A stretch of 64,000 bases of DNA. Origin: Usnea hakonensis. Taxonomy: Eukaryota; Ascomycota; Lecanoromycetes; Lecanorales; Parmeliaceae. Where the stretch lies: assembly GCA_013423325.1 (NCBI GenBank), contig BLJB01000115.1, positions 1-64,000 of the forward strand, written 5' to 3'. Both the position numbers and the translations under genes were made by a program. Position 1 is the stretch's first letter. Each line of letters begins with the position of its first letter. Below, in pieces: positions 21,726-32,341 of the stretch. Under the pieces are notes generated by a model. The model did no database searches. It had not been told where the DNA came from and worked only from the letters and a program-made list of their open reading frames with translations.

Positions 21726-22823
21726 ATGTCCTCTCTCAACCTCTACATGCAGGATGAGAAAGATCATTTCCCTATAGATGCCTACAGCTTGAAGACATTC
21801 GCTATCCTTCGTGATTATCTTGATCCAGGCACAAAGTTAACCCTCGAATCGGTAGCCAGCTCAATTCTCAACCTCATGCCAGAGAAAGACCCTCATCATG
21901 GAATTGAAGGGCGTTCATTTGGCGACCTCTGTATCGAAATGGGTGAACAGATCCCCTATCATCATCCATCCCAGATCAAGCTTGTTGAACTTTTGGCATA
22001 CATTGGGATGTCCGAAAAGCTCGGCACCATGTCTAACTCAATGATAAAGGTGCCCAGAATCTTTCGATACGCTAGATGCAGATCACCAGTAACAATTCGC
22101 AGGGCTCGAAATCTCGCAAATTTCATCGATACCAGCTCCTGGGGGAGGAACTCAGAGAAAACCTTAACGGTAGCGGCCCTTGACTCCTCTCGTCTACTGC
22201 TCCGATGCTCACGGCTATTGAAATACCCTACTGATACGCAAAATCGCCTAGGTCCATTCCCAGGCTATCCTCTAAGCTACTACGTCAACTTTCACGCATT
22301 TGCTGCTAATTTATTTGAATACCGTATCTTCTCCAACGGTTGCACTTGGGCCATATGGGCGCTACGCGAAGCGCATGAAGGCTGCCAAAAAGAAACTGGC
22401 AGCATACGCGATATGTATATACTCGCGTCGGCTCAATGGATCTTATGGTACGGGCAGAGCTTCTTCAAGCATATCATCTACCCGGGAGAAATCGACAAAG
22501 ATACCTTGCGTGCGTGGAAGCCGGGTCCGCTCTACACTGGCACTAAATTCCTGTCACTCCATAGATGGCAGTTCTGGAAAGATAGTTTCAAGAATGTCGC
22601 CTCTGGGGGTTGGGTCGAGGATACGGGAAGGCACAGCCAGGACTATAGGTCCGTGTCGACTAAATATCTGTCGCTCCATAGGTGGCAATTCTGGAAAGAT
22701 AGTTTCAAGAATGTCGCCTCTGGGGACCAGGACGAGAAGGGAGGGTACAGCCAGGAATGTAGGTCCGTGTCAGCGAAAGCGGCGGACATCATGGATGCTT
22801 TGGAGAAGAGTATGACGCTTTGA
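21726..22823 (+). CDS. DUF3632 family protein with internal duplication
   Basis: Exons 21726-22049, 22103-22169 and 22252-22823 give 320 aa. Splicing is needed even though one frame stays open throughout. Removing the two introns restores SKSRKFHRYQLLGEELRENL and NGPFPGYPLSYYVNFHAFAA, which align with the paralogue at 15519-16572. Other shared blocks are EQIPYHHPSQIKLVELLAYI, TWAIWALREAHEG and ASAQWILWYGQSFFKH. The start MSSLNLYM matches the paralogue's MSSLDLK. The last third contains a 39-codon tandem duplication carrying the SLHRWQFWKDSFKNVAS block twice; the paralogue has it once. Function unknown. The pair is divergently oriented, 5.2 kb apart, around a small unknown gene and element B. 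Confidence 0.74.
   Translation: MSSLNLYMQDEKDHFPIDAYSLKTFAILRDYLDPGTKLTLESVASSILNLMPEKDPHHGIEGRSFGDLCIEMGEQIPYHHPSQIKLVELLAYIGMSEKLGTMSNSMIKVPRIFRYARCRSPVTIRRARNLANFIDTSSWGRNSEKTLTVAALDSSRLLLRCSRLLKYPTDTQNRLGPFPGYPLSYYVNFHAFAANLFEYRIFSNGCTWAIWALREAHEGCQKETGSIRDMYILASAQWILWYGQSFFKHIIYPGEIDKDTLRAWKPGPLYTGTKFLSLHRWQFWKDSFKNVASGGWVEDTGRHSQDYRSVSTKYLSLHRWQFWKDSFKNVASGDQDEKGGYSQECRSVSAKAADIMDALEKSMTL
22542..22775 (+). repeat. 117-bp in-frame tandem duplication
   Basis: Copy 1 is 22542-22658 and copy 2 is 22659-22775, an exact 39-codon period inside the DUF3632 gene. The first half of each unit is nearly identical, including the run encoding WKDSFKNVASG. The second half has diverged (EDTGRHSQDYRS against DEKGGYSQECRS). 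Copy 2 resembles the single copy in the paralogue more closely, so copy 1 looks like the added one. Confidence 0.85.
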
Positions 22824-23410
22824 AGATTCGAAGTAGCTCGCCTGGCGTCTGCTGTTTTTTGTTTCAACCCACTATGCTCAAGAATGGTTCTTTGAGCAGC
22901 TCTCAAAAGGACAAAATGCCCAAGCCAGCGATTACCTTTCAATTCGCACCGCTCTCAACCCATGCCCGGCACGCAGAAAGCGATAGTGGACTACAGCCGA
23001 TACCACTGCTTCCGAATTCAAAGTCTACGGCAAACTCAGACACGGTTGCGATTTACTGCACAATCTGGCAAACAGTCGCTTAATACTTCCGGCCCGGGGG
23101 AGCTTCCCTGGGGCGAATGTGGCATTATATGCCGAATGCAAGGGATTGCCGGGCTGATCTTCGATATTTGAAATACATTCCGCTTTTAAAAATTGTCCCT
23201 AAATCTTCCCACAGCTTTTTCATCTCATCTGAGCTCCTCTACTGATTGTGGAAAAGCACATGATCTATTGGTTGTGCATCTGAGCATCACGGGCGCTTCG
23301 ATGGTTCTGTGGCCCCGATTTGTGTTTGCTCAGCTATCATTCATATATTCAAGTTGTCGCCATGCGTAATTAATACTCAGACAGCCGACGATTTGCCCCT
23401 GAATTGCGGA
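22824..23410. other. Intergenic region upstream of the P450
   Basis: Between the end of the DUF3632 gene and the P450 start. Frames of 60-99 codons have no domains. No repeat or RNA gene is seen. Confidence 0.5.
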
Positions 23411-25257
23411 ATGTCTTTGAACACTCCTGTCGAGCAAGGGACATATACATACGGATTCAGCAACATTACGTCGGCGCGGCTCTTCGTCCTTATCGCCCTA
23501 GCTTCTTTCTGGATATATAGACATACCCTCAGGAGTGCCAAATATTGGGTATCGTAATCAGCCCTCCGGATTGAGTGGATATTGACGTTCTAACTCTAGG
23601 CTAGTTTTGAGTTGGGGAGACTGCATGGTTGCAGACCACCAGCATTTGTTCTTTCGTCCAAATGGCCTTTAGCGCTGGACATTCTCAAGCGAGGATTCAC
23701 AGCCGGTCGTAAGAAAAAGTTACTTTCCCTCTTTACCGAGTACTTCGATCAACTGGGATCGACCGTTGAGGTATCGATACTCGGCGGCAATGGGTTCGCA
23801 ACCATGGATCCTGAGAATATAGAGGCAATCTTGTCAACCCATTTTGATGGTACGTTGTCGTATCTGTGCACTGTGCGCACATCTCAAGTTCATCTAAGGG
23901 AATGCCTAACCTATAGTTGATACAGACTTCCACTTAGGACCTCGGAATAAAGCCATGAAAGCCATGATTGGTGAAGGTATCTTCACACAAGATGGTCCTG
24001 CATGGAAACATTCTCGGGAACTTTTGCGGCGTCAATTCATACGGATGCAGTACCAAAATCTTGAGGGATTCCGAGAGCATGTGGAAAGTCTAGTCGATGC
24101 CGTGGGAAGTTCCCCAGGCATTGTAGACTTGCAGCCAATGTTTTACCGCTTGACTCTTAACACCACAATAGCTATGATTCTTGGTCAATCAGTCGAAAGC
24201 TTCAATCACGAAATAGGTGACTTGTTCTCGAAAGCATTCAACAAGGCCTCACTAGTCACCGCTACACGCGTCAGACTTGGTGATCTTTACTTTTTGTATG
24301 CCCCAAAGGGTTTCTTCGCAGCGTGTCAAACAGTCAAACAGTATACGGCCCAGTTCGTCAAGGATTCCTTGCAGCAAGACCGTAGCAACGCAAAAACGTC
24401 TGATCAATATACATTCATCAACGATCTCCAGAACGAGCATCAGGACGTAAGTCTTGTTCGGGACCAGGTGATAAATGTGCTTATTGCAGGTCGAGATACA
24501 ACTGCTGCAACAATGTCCTACGTTTTGTGAGTCTGGATACCACATTGCAAGGTCCCAGCTAATGATGAGCGTGAAGCCGTCTTCTTGTGAGACATCCGCA
24601 CGTGCTGACGAAACTTCGCTGCGAAATCGAGTCTGTCCTCGGACAAGACAAAGATGTCACCCGAGCATACATTCAGCGTATGCCCTACCTTCAGCACGTT
24701 ATCAAAGAAAGTAAGTAGCATAGGCAGATTTCCTCGGCATCCGGCTAAATCGGAGTTTTAGCACTACGGCTATATCCCCCGGTGCCAATCAACACTCGTT
24801 TCTGTAAGCAGGCAACTATTCTACCTCTGGGTGGGGGACCGGATGGCCGTTCTCCAATCTTGGTTCGAGAAGATATGCCCGTTGCGTATTCAGTGTATCA
24901 CATGCATCGACGGAAGGATCTATACGGCGCCGACGCTGAATCCTTCCGACCCGAAAGATGGGAAAATTCAGAGCTCACTGACATCAAATGGGGATATTTG
25001 CCTTTTAATGGAGGTCCGCGACTTTGCCTAGGCAGTAAGTAATCCATGATCACTTCTTACATGAAAACGAGGCTAATACTATGGCGCTAGAGGACTTTGG
25101 GCTTATGCTTGCTTCATACGTCATCGCGAGGATGATTCAAGCCTTTCCGAAAATCGAGCTTCCTCCAGGAGAAATCTGGGAGGAGCCGGGCACAGAGCGG
25201 CAGCATCTTACCCTAACCCTTTCCAATGCAGATGGTTGCAAAGTTCTGCTGGCGTGA
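23411..25257 (+). CDS. Cytochrome P450, CYP52-clan-like
   Basis: Membrane-anchored haem monooxygenase of 520 aa in six exons: 23411-23548, 23600-23849, 23926-24526, 24577-24710, 24762-25034 and 25091-25257. Introns are 50-76 bp. An N-terminal anchor (ARLFVLIALASFWIY) precedes the catalytic domain. Key motifs are the I-helix AGRDTTA (about residue 316), ExxR in KETLRLYPPVP (about 375), PERW, and the haem loop FNGGPRLCLG with its Cys ligand (about 456). GGGPDGRSPI and YSVYHMHRRKDLYG are typical of CYP52 and related fungal alkane/fatty-acid hydroxylases, so an omega-hydroxylase role is plausible but inferred. No P450 reductase or pathway genes are nearby. All six exons keep phase, so the gene looks functional. 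Confidence 0.85.
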
Positions 25258-26058
25258 TGACCTAGTTTGGTCTTACAGGAGGTGGTCTTCAGCTAGAAAA
25301 TGTGGTGCAGTCAGACTTTATATATATAGAGGAGTGAACTCAAGGTAGGCTCGTTCGCGGCGTTTACTTAGTAAAATCACTTGTTTGAGTCAAAAAAGTT
25401 GTCGCACGTCCCACAAGCATATTCATTTCAGGGTTTTCTTTTTCTATAAAGCTGAGATTTTCAGCGACTCCCATAACATACCACGCATGTCCCACCCAGC
25501 GATATTGTCCCGCCTCTCCGTCCCCAAGTCTCGTTCTCTGGCCCAATGTTATACCTTGTTCAAGCACACATGCAGCTCCCGCCTGTGGAAAGCAGCACAT
25601 TGATTGATTCGGAAGAAGCCTAAGCAGACTGAAGAAATACCCAGCCTGCAAGTCTATATCGTCATCCTCCTTTGGTGTGAAGCAACCCAGCCTTGGTGCA
25701 CTAGCCTGAAGTCTCACCTGTATTATATGATCATAGAGCACAGGATAGCATGGTCTGTTCTAGAAAAAGACTGATCTTAGACCTTTGACCGATTTATGTT
25801 ACCTTAGGTGGGTAAAAAATACGACTAGTATCGACGCTAGTCAACGCTAGTATCAGTGTAATACAGTGCATGCTCCAGCCTTGGCACATGTTGACGTGTA
25901 GCACAACCGTCAATATCAGCATCAAGGCAATGCGCCCTCTTCACACATTCTGCTAGACATATTTATGCAATTTATTAGGTCGCTATAAATAGTCTGTTTG
26001 GTCTATAGCGACACAAAGAACCATAATTACGTACCTCACCTCAAGCAAAAAAGCCAAC
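25258..26058. other. Intergenic region upstream of the kelch gene
   Basis: No gene supported. A 125-codon minus-strand frame at 25364-25741 begins from GTG, has no domain, and is treated as chance. A TATA box lies at 25984-25992. Confidence 0.5.
25984..25992 (+). promoter_or_regulatory. TATA box of the kelch-repeat gene
   Basis: TATAAATAG, a perfect TATA consensus, lies about 70 bases before the ATG at 26059. Confidence 0.5.
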
Positions 26059-27444
26059 ATGGAGCCTGGAGTAGCAGCTGCTGCTTATGGCGTCGAGACC
26101 GCCGTCGAGGGAGCTGCTGGCGCTGCGATTGCCATTGCCAAGTCCACAATGCCCTTGAAAGCTACCTGGAAACGAATTCCAACTGACACCATTCTACCTC
26201 GCTCTTCACATTCTCTATCGATCATCAAGAGTAAGGCGTACATATTTGGAGGCGAGCAGCAGCCTCGAGAACCCGTCGACAACCACGTCCATGTCTTCAC
26301 TCTCCAGTCTGCCAACAACGACGAGGTGGACTACCAGGTCATCCAAGCAAGAGCAGCTACAAATGAGGAGCCGGTACCATGCCCAAGGGTGGGGCACACT
26401 GCCACGGTGGTAGATGACCGAATATATGTGTTTGGAGGTAGGGGTGGCAAGGCGATGAAGCCACTGGAAGAGAACGGACGAGTCTGGGTTTTCGATTCCA
26501 AGATGAACCAGTGGAGCTATCTCGACCCAGCCAAAGGCTCTCCTTACCCTGCTGCAAGATCCTACCACGCATCTACATCTACTGAACATCCTGCAAGCAC
26601 ATTCCATGAGAAAACAGTACAGGATCCGGCCCCCTTCAATGCTGCACATGACCAGATACCGACTGACCAGACGGTTAGCCCTATGGGAACTATCGATTCT
26701 GGATTTGATGACCATGGCACCATATTTATTCACGGGGGCTGCCCAGCATCAGGCCGTGTTTCTGATGTATGGGCTTTCAACATAGGTGCGAGAACGTGGT
26801 CACAATATCCAGACGCGCCAGGCCCCGCTCGTGGCGGTCCCAGTCTGACTTTTAGTCGAAAACGACTGTATCGCTTTGGGGGCTTCGACGGAGAAAAGGA
26901 GCTTGGAGGCTCAATACAGGTCCTACGTCTAACCAATTTAACGTTCAATGACAAGGGTGGCCAAGGAGAGTTAGGTGTTGCTCCTCTGAATGGACAGTGG
27001 GAAAGTATTGAGGCTCCAGTGGGCACGCCGATGCCTGGAGATCGTAGCGTCGCAGGTTTGCAACCAGTCACTACCGGCCAAGGACGTCAGTACCTGCTGC
27101 TATTCCTCGGCGAGCGGGACCCTAGCTCCTCGGGTCATGATGCTGCTGGAAAGTTCTGGGACGATGTCTGGTCATTTCAAATTCCGCCCGAAGGCATGAC
27201 TGCCGCAAGCTTCAAAGACGCCACAAGACAGCTTTTTGGAGCCAAGACTGGCGAAGGAACATGGGCAAGAGTCGATGTCCCAGAATCTTCCATGTCAGGG
27301 AAAGTAGAACATCCAGGCAAGAGAGGATGGTTCGCGAGTGCGCCGGCTCAGGACCTCGACCCTGGCAGTTTTTTGTTATGGGGTGGCGTCCTGGGTGACA
27401 ACTCGAGAGCTGGAGATGGCTGGATCTTAACTGTTGAATCGTAA
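26059..27444 (+). CDS. Kelch-repeat beta-propeller protein
   Basis: Uninterrupted 461-aa frame. After an Ala-rich N terminus come kelch units with the paired-glycine signature: AYIFGGE, GHTATVVDDRIYVFGGRGG, TIFIHGGCPASGRVSDVWAF, LYRFGGFDG and a final LLWGGVLGDN. Each ends in a W-containing strand (NQWSYLDP, RTWSQYP). This predicts a six-bladed propeller used for protein binding, or, as in plant nitrile-specifier relatives, catalysis. There is no signal peptide, F-box, BTB or membrane segment, so it appears to be a stand-alone cytosolic propeller. The ATG at 26059 sits about 70 bases after a TATA box and follows an A-rich leader. Confidence 0.82.
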   Translation: MEPGVAAAAYGVETAVEGAAGAAIAIAKSTMPLKATWKRIPTDTILPRSSHSLSIIKSKAYIFGGEQQPREPVDNHVHVFTLQSANNDEVDYQVIQARAATNEEPVPCPRVGHTATVVDDRIYVFGGRGGKAMKPLEENGRVWVFDSKMNQWSYLDPAKGSPYPAARSYHASTSTEHPASTFHEKTVQDPAPFNAAHDQIPTDQTVSPMGTIDSGFDDHGTIFIHGGCPASGRVSDVWAFNIGARTWSQYPDAPGPARGGPSLTFSRKRLYRFGGFDGEKELGGSIQVLRLTNLTFNDKGGQGELGVAPLNGQWESIEAPVGTPMPGDRSVAGLQPVTTGQGRQYLLLFLGERDPSSSGHDAAGKFWDDVWSFQIPPEGMTAASFKDATRQLFGAKTGEGTWARVDVPESSMSGKVEHPGKRGWFASAPAQDLDPGSFLLWGGVLGDNSRAGDGWILTVES

Positions 27445-27923
27445 CATTGCTTGAAAATTCATCTGCCAGATCCATAAATGAGAGATGTTTCTCGCATGCA
27501 TCCAGAACAAATTGGCAGACCAAATTTTTATGCCGGCTGCCAATTCATGCCTAATTGACAAAGCTTTCTTTGCCTTGCGAGATTGGTGATCCCGACATGA
27601 AACCAGTTCTCGGTGAATCTTTCAATGGCTATCAAAATTTTCATTTCGTGATGTTTCCTCTTTCACTTTTCTTTGGATACGTCAATGAAAGAGCGCTCAC
27701 AGGACTTTCTGCGGAATAGGAAGGCACGAATGATGCGCCGCTTTCAATCGATGAATCTACAGGCTTCGCCTATGCTATCTTCATCAGTATATTTTCTGCC
27801 GGAAATACCCTATTATTCCACCTCTATTGTTACCTTGTTCGTATAGCATTCTTCTCGATCGTCTCCCGCTAAAGCGTTCCTTAGCTCACCGCTCCCTTCT
27901 TCATTGTAGTTGCAGTACTTAAG
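27445..27923. other. Intergenic region
   Basis: Spacer between the kelch gene and the disordered-protein gene. No coding potential or repeat is seen. Confidence 0.5.
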
Positions 27924-30117
27924 ATGAGGGAAAACGAAATTTTGACCACTGGGCGAGGCGGTTTTTCCCTTGTAAGGGTCGCTCGTTGGCAGCCATCTAC
28001 CGTAATTGAATCTTACTGACGGTGCATCTCAGCAGCAGAAGTTGACACGTCGCGCGCCGGCCCCAATCCTTTCGCCCCAACACCTCGCGTTAGCTCGGAG
28101 CCTGCCACACAGTAATGCTAGTACACCGACCCCTAGCCTTCTCACACCTCCAGTGTCAGGAACACCTGCCATGAGTCCTCCTCCGCGGCACGAAGGAGAC
28201 GATTACATCAACTTTCACGCTCTCGACCAACATTCCTCAAGAAAAAAGCAACCCAGAGACCAAACAAGAAAGCTACATAACACTAGAGAAGAAAGCGAGA
28301 GCTCAAGACGTCCGCAACGCTCACGGAGGTCGGGACCGCAGACTACGAGCTCAGACGGGAGTGGCAGTGGACTGTACGTGCCAAGCAGTCTCGATGGTGA
28401 CGAAAACACCATTGCCAAAGTTCCTCTGCTGAAGGCCTTTGCTCGACCCAACGAGCTCCTCCAAGGTTCCCAGAGCAGTACAGAAACCCACAGAGTCCAT
28501 GTTCAGACATGGCCACCTCTGAGCTCTACGGTCGACGTCGTTGAGGACGCTGATTCTCCATCAGTCAATGCTTTACGGTCACTTAGCCTCAAGGTGCCAC
28601 CACGTTCAAACTCCCAGGGTTTGCAGGGTGTATCGACTTCGCTCGCAAGAAGATTGTCATTCTTCAAGCCCAAACCGGCAGTTTCGTTCGTCACTGTTCC
28701 TTCTCACCAGGCAAGCAAAAAGGCCGAAGAAACATCACGGAGAAGTAGCGCACATAGCAAAAGCCTTGCGTACGTGGACGTCAACCCTCGTCGACCAACA
28801 TTCAAAGATGGAAAGGAGACTTCGCGAACGCTTGAGACTCCTGCCACTATCACTCTGAGAAAAGCAAGCAACGTCTATGCAACTAGCCCGATCACAACCT
28901 CAATGAGCGCAACGTTGGACAGGGAATGCGAACACAAACGCGTAGAAGATGCTCCAGCGTGTGAATTGCTTGCATTCTATTCGTCGCCAACATTGACAAG
29001 GAACTCAACACTCTCGGATCTGTCTTCCCTGGAGACCGCCGAGGTAGCCAGGAGCTTGAAGGAGCAACCCATTATTACAGCTGACACGAGGTCTACGCGT
29101 GTCCACAGAGATTCTAGATCTGTATCTCAATTCAGTGATTTGTCAAACGCCCGACGGTATAGTGTTCCAGCCGAAGCTATACTCACCTTTGCAGACGTTC
29201 ATGTAGCTCCCGGGTCATTTGCCGTCGAGGCAAAGTCTAGGAGTCAGTCCCTTGTGCCTACAGATTTCAACAGACGAATAAGTACAGTTCATTTCTGGTC
29301 TCGTGACAGCGTTCACGAAGTGATATGGAGAGAGGACGAGACAGCGAGTGACACTAGCCTGACAGCCAGTTCTGGAGCTTCTGAGCAGGTTGGACACTCA
29401 TTCCGATCCACCCCCAGTTCAGAGATCGTGCAAAGTCCAGCTCAAGAGCCGGCCCTTGGGCCAAAAGGGTCAAAAACTGCGTTTCCTAAGGCTTCAGACT
29501 CGATGTCAAAACTTACAAAAATACCCGAAACACTACATCAATGGACTTGGGGGGCATCGTCAACTTCGGCTGAGGGAAAAAACCGTGCAGTTGAACCCGA
29601 GAGCGGTTCTCTGGGTCCAGTAAACAAATTTACTACTCAAGCAGCGGATGCAAAAGGCGATCCCACAAGCCAAATTCTGGTAAATACCACCTCTCCTGGC
29701 ATCACCGACTTGCAACAGTCCTCTGACCAACAGCATTCAAGATCCCAGAGGCCCTCATTCTCTAACATACTGAGCGTCCAATCCTTTCCGCCGCTCCGCA
29801 CACGCAGCTCCACCGCTGAATGGCAAAAAGCCCCTCTTGTCGACCTGAATGACCCATTCGCTGGCCGAGTGGGTCAAAGTTCGGTTCACAGGCGCACTTA
29901 CTCTACGGATCGGATGACAGATGTGGGAAGCGATGTCGCAAGTGGCAAGGAAAGAGGGCCTTTGCAGCTTGTCGCTGGTTGTGATAGGATACTAGGCCCG
30001 AGTCCACATGTCAATGCTCGGCTTGGATCAGTTGGTACCGTAGGATCAAGGATTGGGATTAGCTCGCGCAAAAGATTTTTGTCGAGGCAGAAGCTCCGAA
30101 GCCGATCAGATTCTTGA
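27924..30117 (+). CDS. Large Ser/Arg-rich disordered protein
   Basis: Exons 27924-27971 and 28033-30117 give about 710 aa. Exon 1 encodes MRENEILTTGRGGFSL. The 61-bp intron has GTAAGG, TTACTGAC and CTCAG signals and replaces an apparent TTG start of the long frame. The protein is dominated by Ser, Thr, Pro, Arg and Gln, with basic patches (SRRPQRSRRSG) and repeated short SSTP/RSxS segments. Its C terminus is basic (SRKRFLSRQKLRSRSDS). No domain, signal peptide or membrane helix is recognised. The abundant RxxS and SP sites suggest phosphorylation, as in fungal polarity or cell-cycle scaffold proteins, but this is inference. An intact 2-kb frame argues that it is a real gene. Confidence 0.65.
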
Positions 30118-30440
30118 ATGAAGTTTAGTTGCTGGTCTCTAGCTGTAGTGTCAATTTTTCCGTCTGCTGAGTGCCCTATAATCTACGTGCTTGCTGCATG
30201 AGACTTTGCAAAAATGATACAAGAAACAGTGTAGCCCTTGACCCCTCTAGCTTTGCAGAAGGCGAAACTTTTTGAATCTTTGGCGGCGGGTCTGCTCCTC
30301 CCTCATTCACAAGAGACATCCATCTACGTTCGTAGAGTCAGAGTCTTCTTCCGCTGGATATTGGGACTACTTTGTAGCGAGCGTGCCTTTGATGGAGGGT
30401 TTGTGGGAGAGCGGAGTGCGCTTTGGTGTATTTGTTCACC
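30118..30440. other. Spacer before minisatellite cluster 1
   Basis: Downstream sequence of the disordered-protein gene. Two overlapping frames of about 80 codons run into the minisatellite and are not credible genes. Confidence 0.5.
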
Positions 30441-30670
30441 GTACCACCAAAGCGGGCCCGTCTTGGTGGTGGCCGCTTGGTGGTGACCGCTTAGTGAGGC
30501 TGCTTTAGTATTAGCGTTGGCCGCTTGGTGGTGGCCGCTTGGTGAGGCTGCTTTGGTATTAGCGTTGGCCGTTTGGTGGTGACCGCTTGGTGGTGACCGC
30601 TTGGTGAGGCTGCTTTGGTATTAGCGTTGGCCGCTTGGTGGTACAGTAAAGCGGGGCCGCTTGGTGGCAC
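30441..30670 (+). repeat. 14-bp minisatellite, cluster 1
   Basis: Units of CCGCTTGGTGGTGR recur at exact 14-bp steps (30473 to 30487, 30521 to 30535, 30569 to 30583 to 30597). They are interspersed with a 34-bp variant in which TGAGGCTGCTTTGGTATTAG is inserted (30487 to 30521, 30535 to 30569, 30597 to 30631). Palindromic blocks of the type AAAGCGG-GG-CCGCTT occur near both ends. Confidence 0.9.
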
Positions 30671-30888
30671 CGTGACAGATGGCAGCAACACTTCGGTTAC
30701 TATCTATGCAAATGCGATAGATGATCCAGTGGATCCACCCTTCAGTAACACGCAAAGCCTACACCAACACCTAATAGTGTAACGCTCCAAGCCGGTCCTC
30801 TCATACACTCGCAGTCATCGAGTACTATTTGACACACCGTCTACCAAATCGATCCTTTCACTAGGCCTGTCGATATCACCAATCCACG
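30671..30888. other. Spacer between cluster 1 and relic ORF
   Basis: Begins with the CCGTGACAGATGG motif (30670-30682), which recurs just before cluster 2 at 32075-32087. No other feature is seen. Confidence 0.5.
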
Positions 30889-31821
30889 ATGCATGAACAC
30901 TTCAAGATCCTGCAGGAGGAGTACTACTCAAATGGCAAATGGCAAACACGCGAATGCTACCCCTGGGAGTATGACACGAAGATCCATGAGCTCATTGAAA
31001 AGGCTAACAATCCGTATGGTTGGATGGATGAAGAAGGTAGACAATGGTTACGGCAACAGGCAAAGATCTGTCAAGACAGAGCACATCACATTCGTCAATC
31101 ATGGGCCAAGAAGGAGGCTGAAAAGTAGGTAAAAGAAGAGGCTAGAAAGCAAGCCGAACAGGCCAGAAAGGAGGCAAACGAGCTATTTAAGCAATAGCTA
31201 GCCACTCTACAGGCCTCAATAGAAGCGAATCTGCAGTTGCTAGCCACGAAGACAACTCAGCAATCCACTCCACCTACTCCGCACGAGGCACCAAAAAAAG
31301 AGGCAAAAGACGAAGAAAACACGGAGATCATTGCAAGAGCAAAAGCCACTGTACCAGTCCACTGTGGAGGATGACAACGAGACCACGAAGCATGGCAACA
31401 GTATGCTTCCCACCAAGAGCACACTCTCTACAATCCCACGCCTGTGCACCATACCGTTTTCTGGAGACCCAGCTGCACGCCTCAGCAATGCAGATTTCGC
31501 TCACCAGCATGCTCTGAATCTCGCTCACCAGTATGCCTTGATTCTCGGCCTCATGCTACACCTCGCTTGCCAGTATACCACGTTTCTCGCCTGGCACGGC
31601 TTTCTACTCGGCTACATTGAATGGACGGAAGGCATGGAGACCTCAGGCGAAATGAATCACACGAGCAAGCATGGAAGCGCTGTCATTGGCCAGGGAATCA
31701 GCCCTACCAAATCAGTTTCGATTCGGCTTGTTTTCATGGATTTGGATCACATAGATTAGTGATCTGCTTGATTTCAGCGATTTTCTCACTTCTACCATAC
31801 ACCATTGCCAACCCAGCATAA
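30889..31821 (+). pseudogene. Relic gene broken by four nonsense codons
   Basis: One reading frame stays interpretable from ATG 30889 to TAA 31819-31821 (about 311 codons) but carries four stops: TAG 31126, TAG 31195, TGA 31372 and TGA 31618. The conceptual product has an N-terminal Trp/Tyr-rich part (KWQTRECYPWEYD), a charged helical section (AKKEAEK, then EARKQAEQARKEANEL) and a Cys/Arg/Pro-rich C-terminal half. I do not recognise the family. Every stop is one C-to-T change from a sense codon (CAG or CGA). The two CAG-type stops are in the CpA context favoured by repeat-induced point mutation. The frame lies between minisatellite clusters 1 and 2. Confidence 0.5.
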
Positions 31822-32087
31822 TAAGGCACAGCACCACTGTCACCACTACCTCACCGTCACCACCTCGCTGTCGCTAACAGCTATGGGGGCATGGCCTTTT
31901 TTCTTTTTTGCGGGCACTTGTTACGGATTTCCTCCACAGGGATCCATGGAGCCTCATAGGGCAAAGGGCTTAGCGAGGCTTGACACGCACTATGAGGAGG
32001 ATTCTTCCTGTAGATACTCTTTCTTCCATATACATTATTACCATTCATAGATTATGATCATATCATATTCCATTCCGTGACAGATGG
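31822..32087. other. Spacer before minisatellite cluster 2
   Basis: No gene seen. It ends with the 13-base CCGTGACAGATGG repeat shared with the right edge of cluster 1. Confidence 0.45.
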
Positions 32088-32341
32088 AGGCCGCTTTGGT
32101 GGAGGCCGCTTTGGTGGTGGCCGCTTGGTGGTGGCCGCTTTGGTATTAGCGTTGGCCGCTTGGTGGTGGCCGCTTGGTGAGGCTGCTTTAGTATTAGCGC
32201 TGGCCGCTTAGTGAGGCTGCTTTAGTATTAGCGTTGACCGCTTAGTGGTGGCCGCTTGGTGAGGTGGCCGCTTGGTGGTGGCCGCTTGGTGGTGGCCGTC
32301 TTGGTGAGGAATCTTAGTGCCACAACGCCGCTTTGGTGGGA
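32088..32341 (+). repeat. 14-bp minisatellite, cluster 2
   Basis: Same family and orientation as cluster 1: CCGCTTGGTGGTGG units, CCGCTTTGGTGG variants and the GAGGCTGCTTTAGTATTAGCG spacer-type unit. The array tails off with isolated units to about 32340. Confidence 0.9.

Noticed and set aside
21726..25257. Secondary-metabolite cluster (P450 with neighbouring genes)
   Set aside because: No polyketide synthase, peptide synthetase, terpene synthase or cluster-type transporter is near; DUF3632 and kelch neighbours give no pathway logic.
25364..25741. 125-codon minus-strand frame
   Set aside because: Begins from GTG, no recognised domain and no splice signals.
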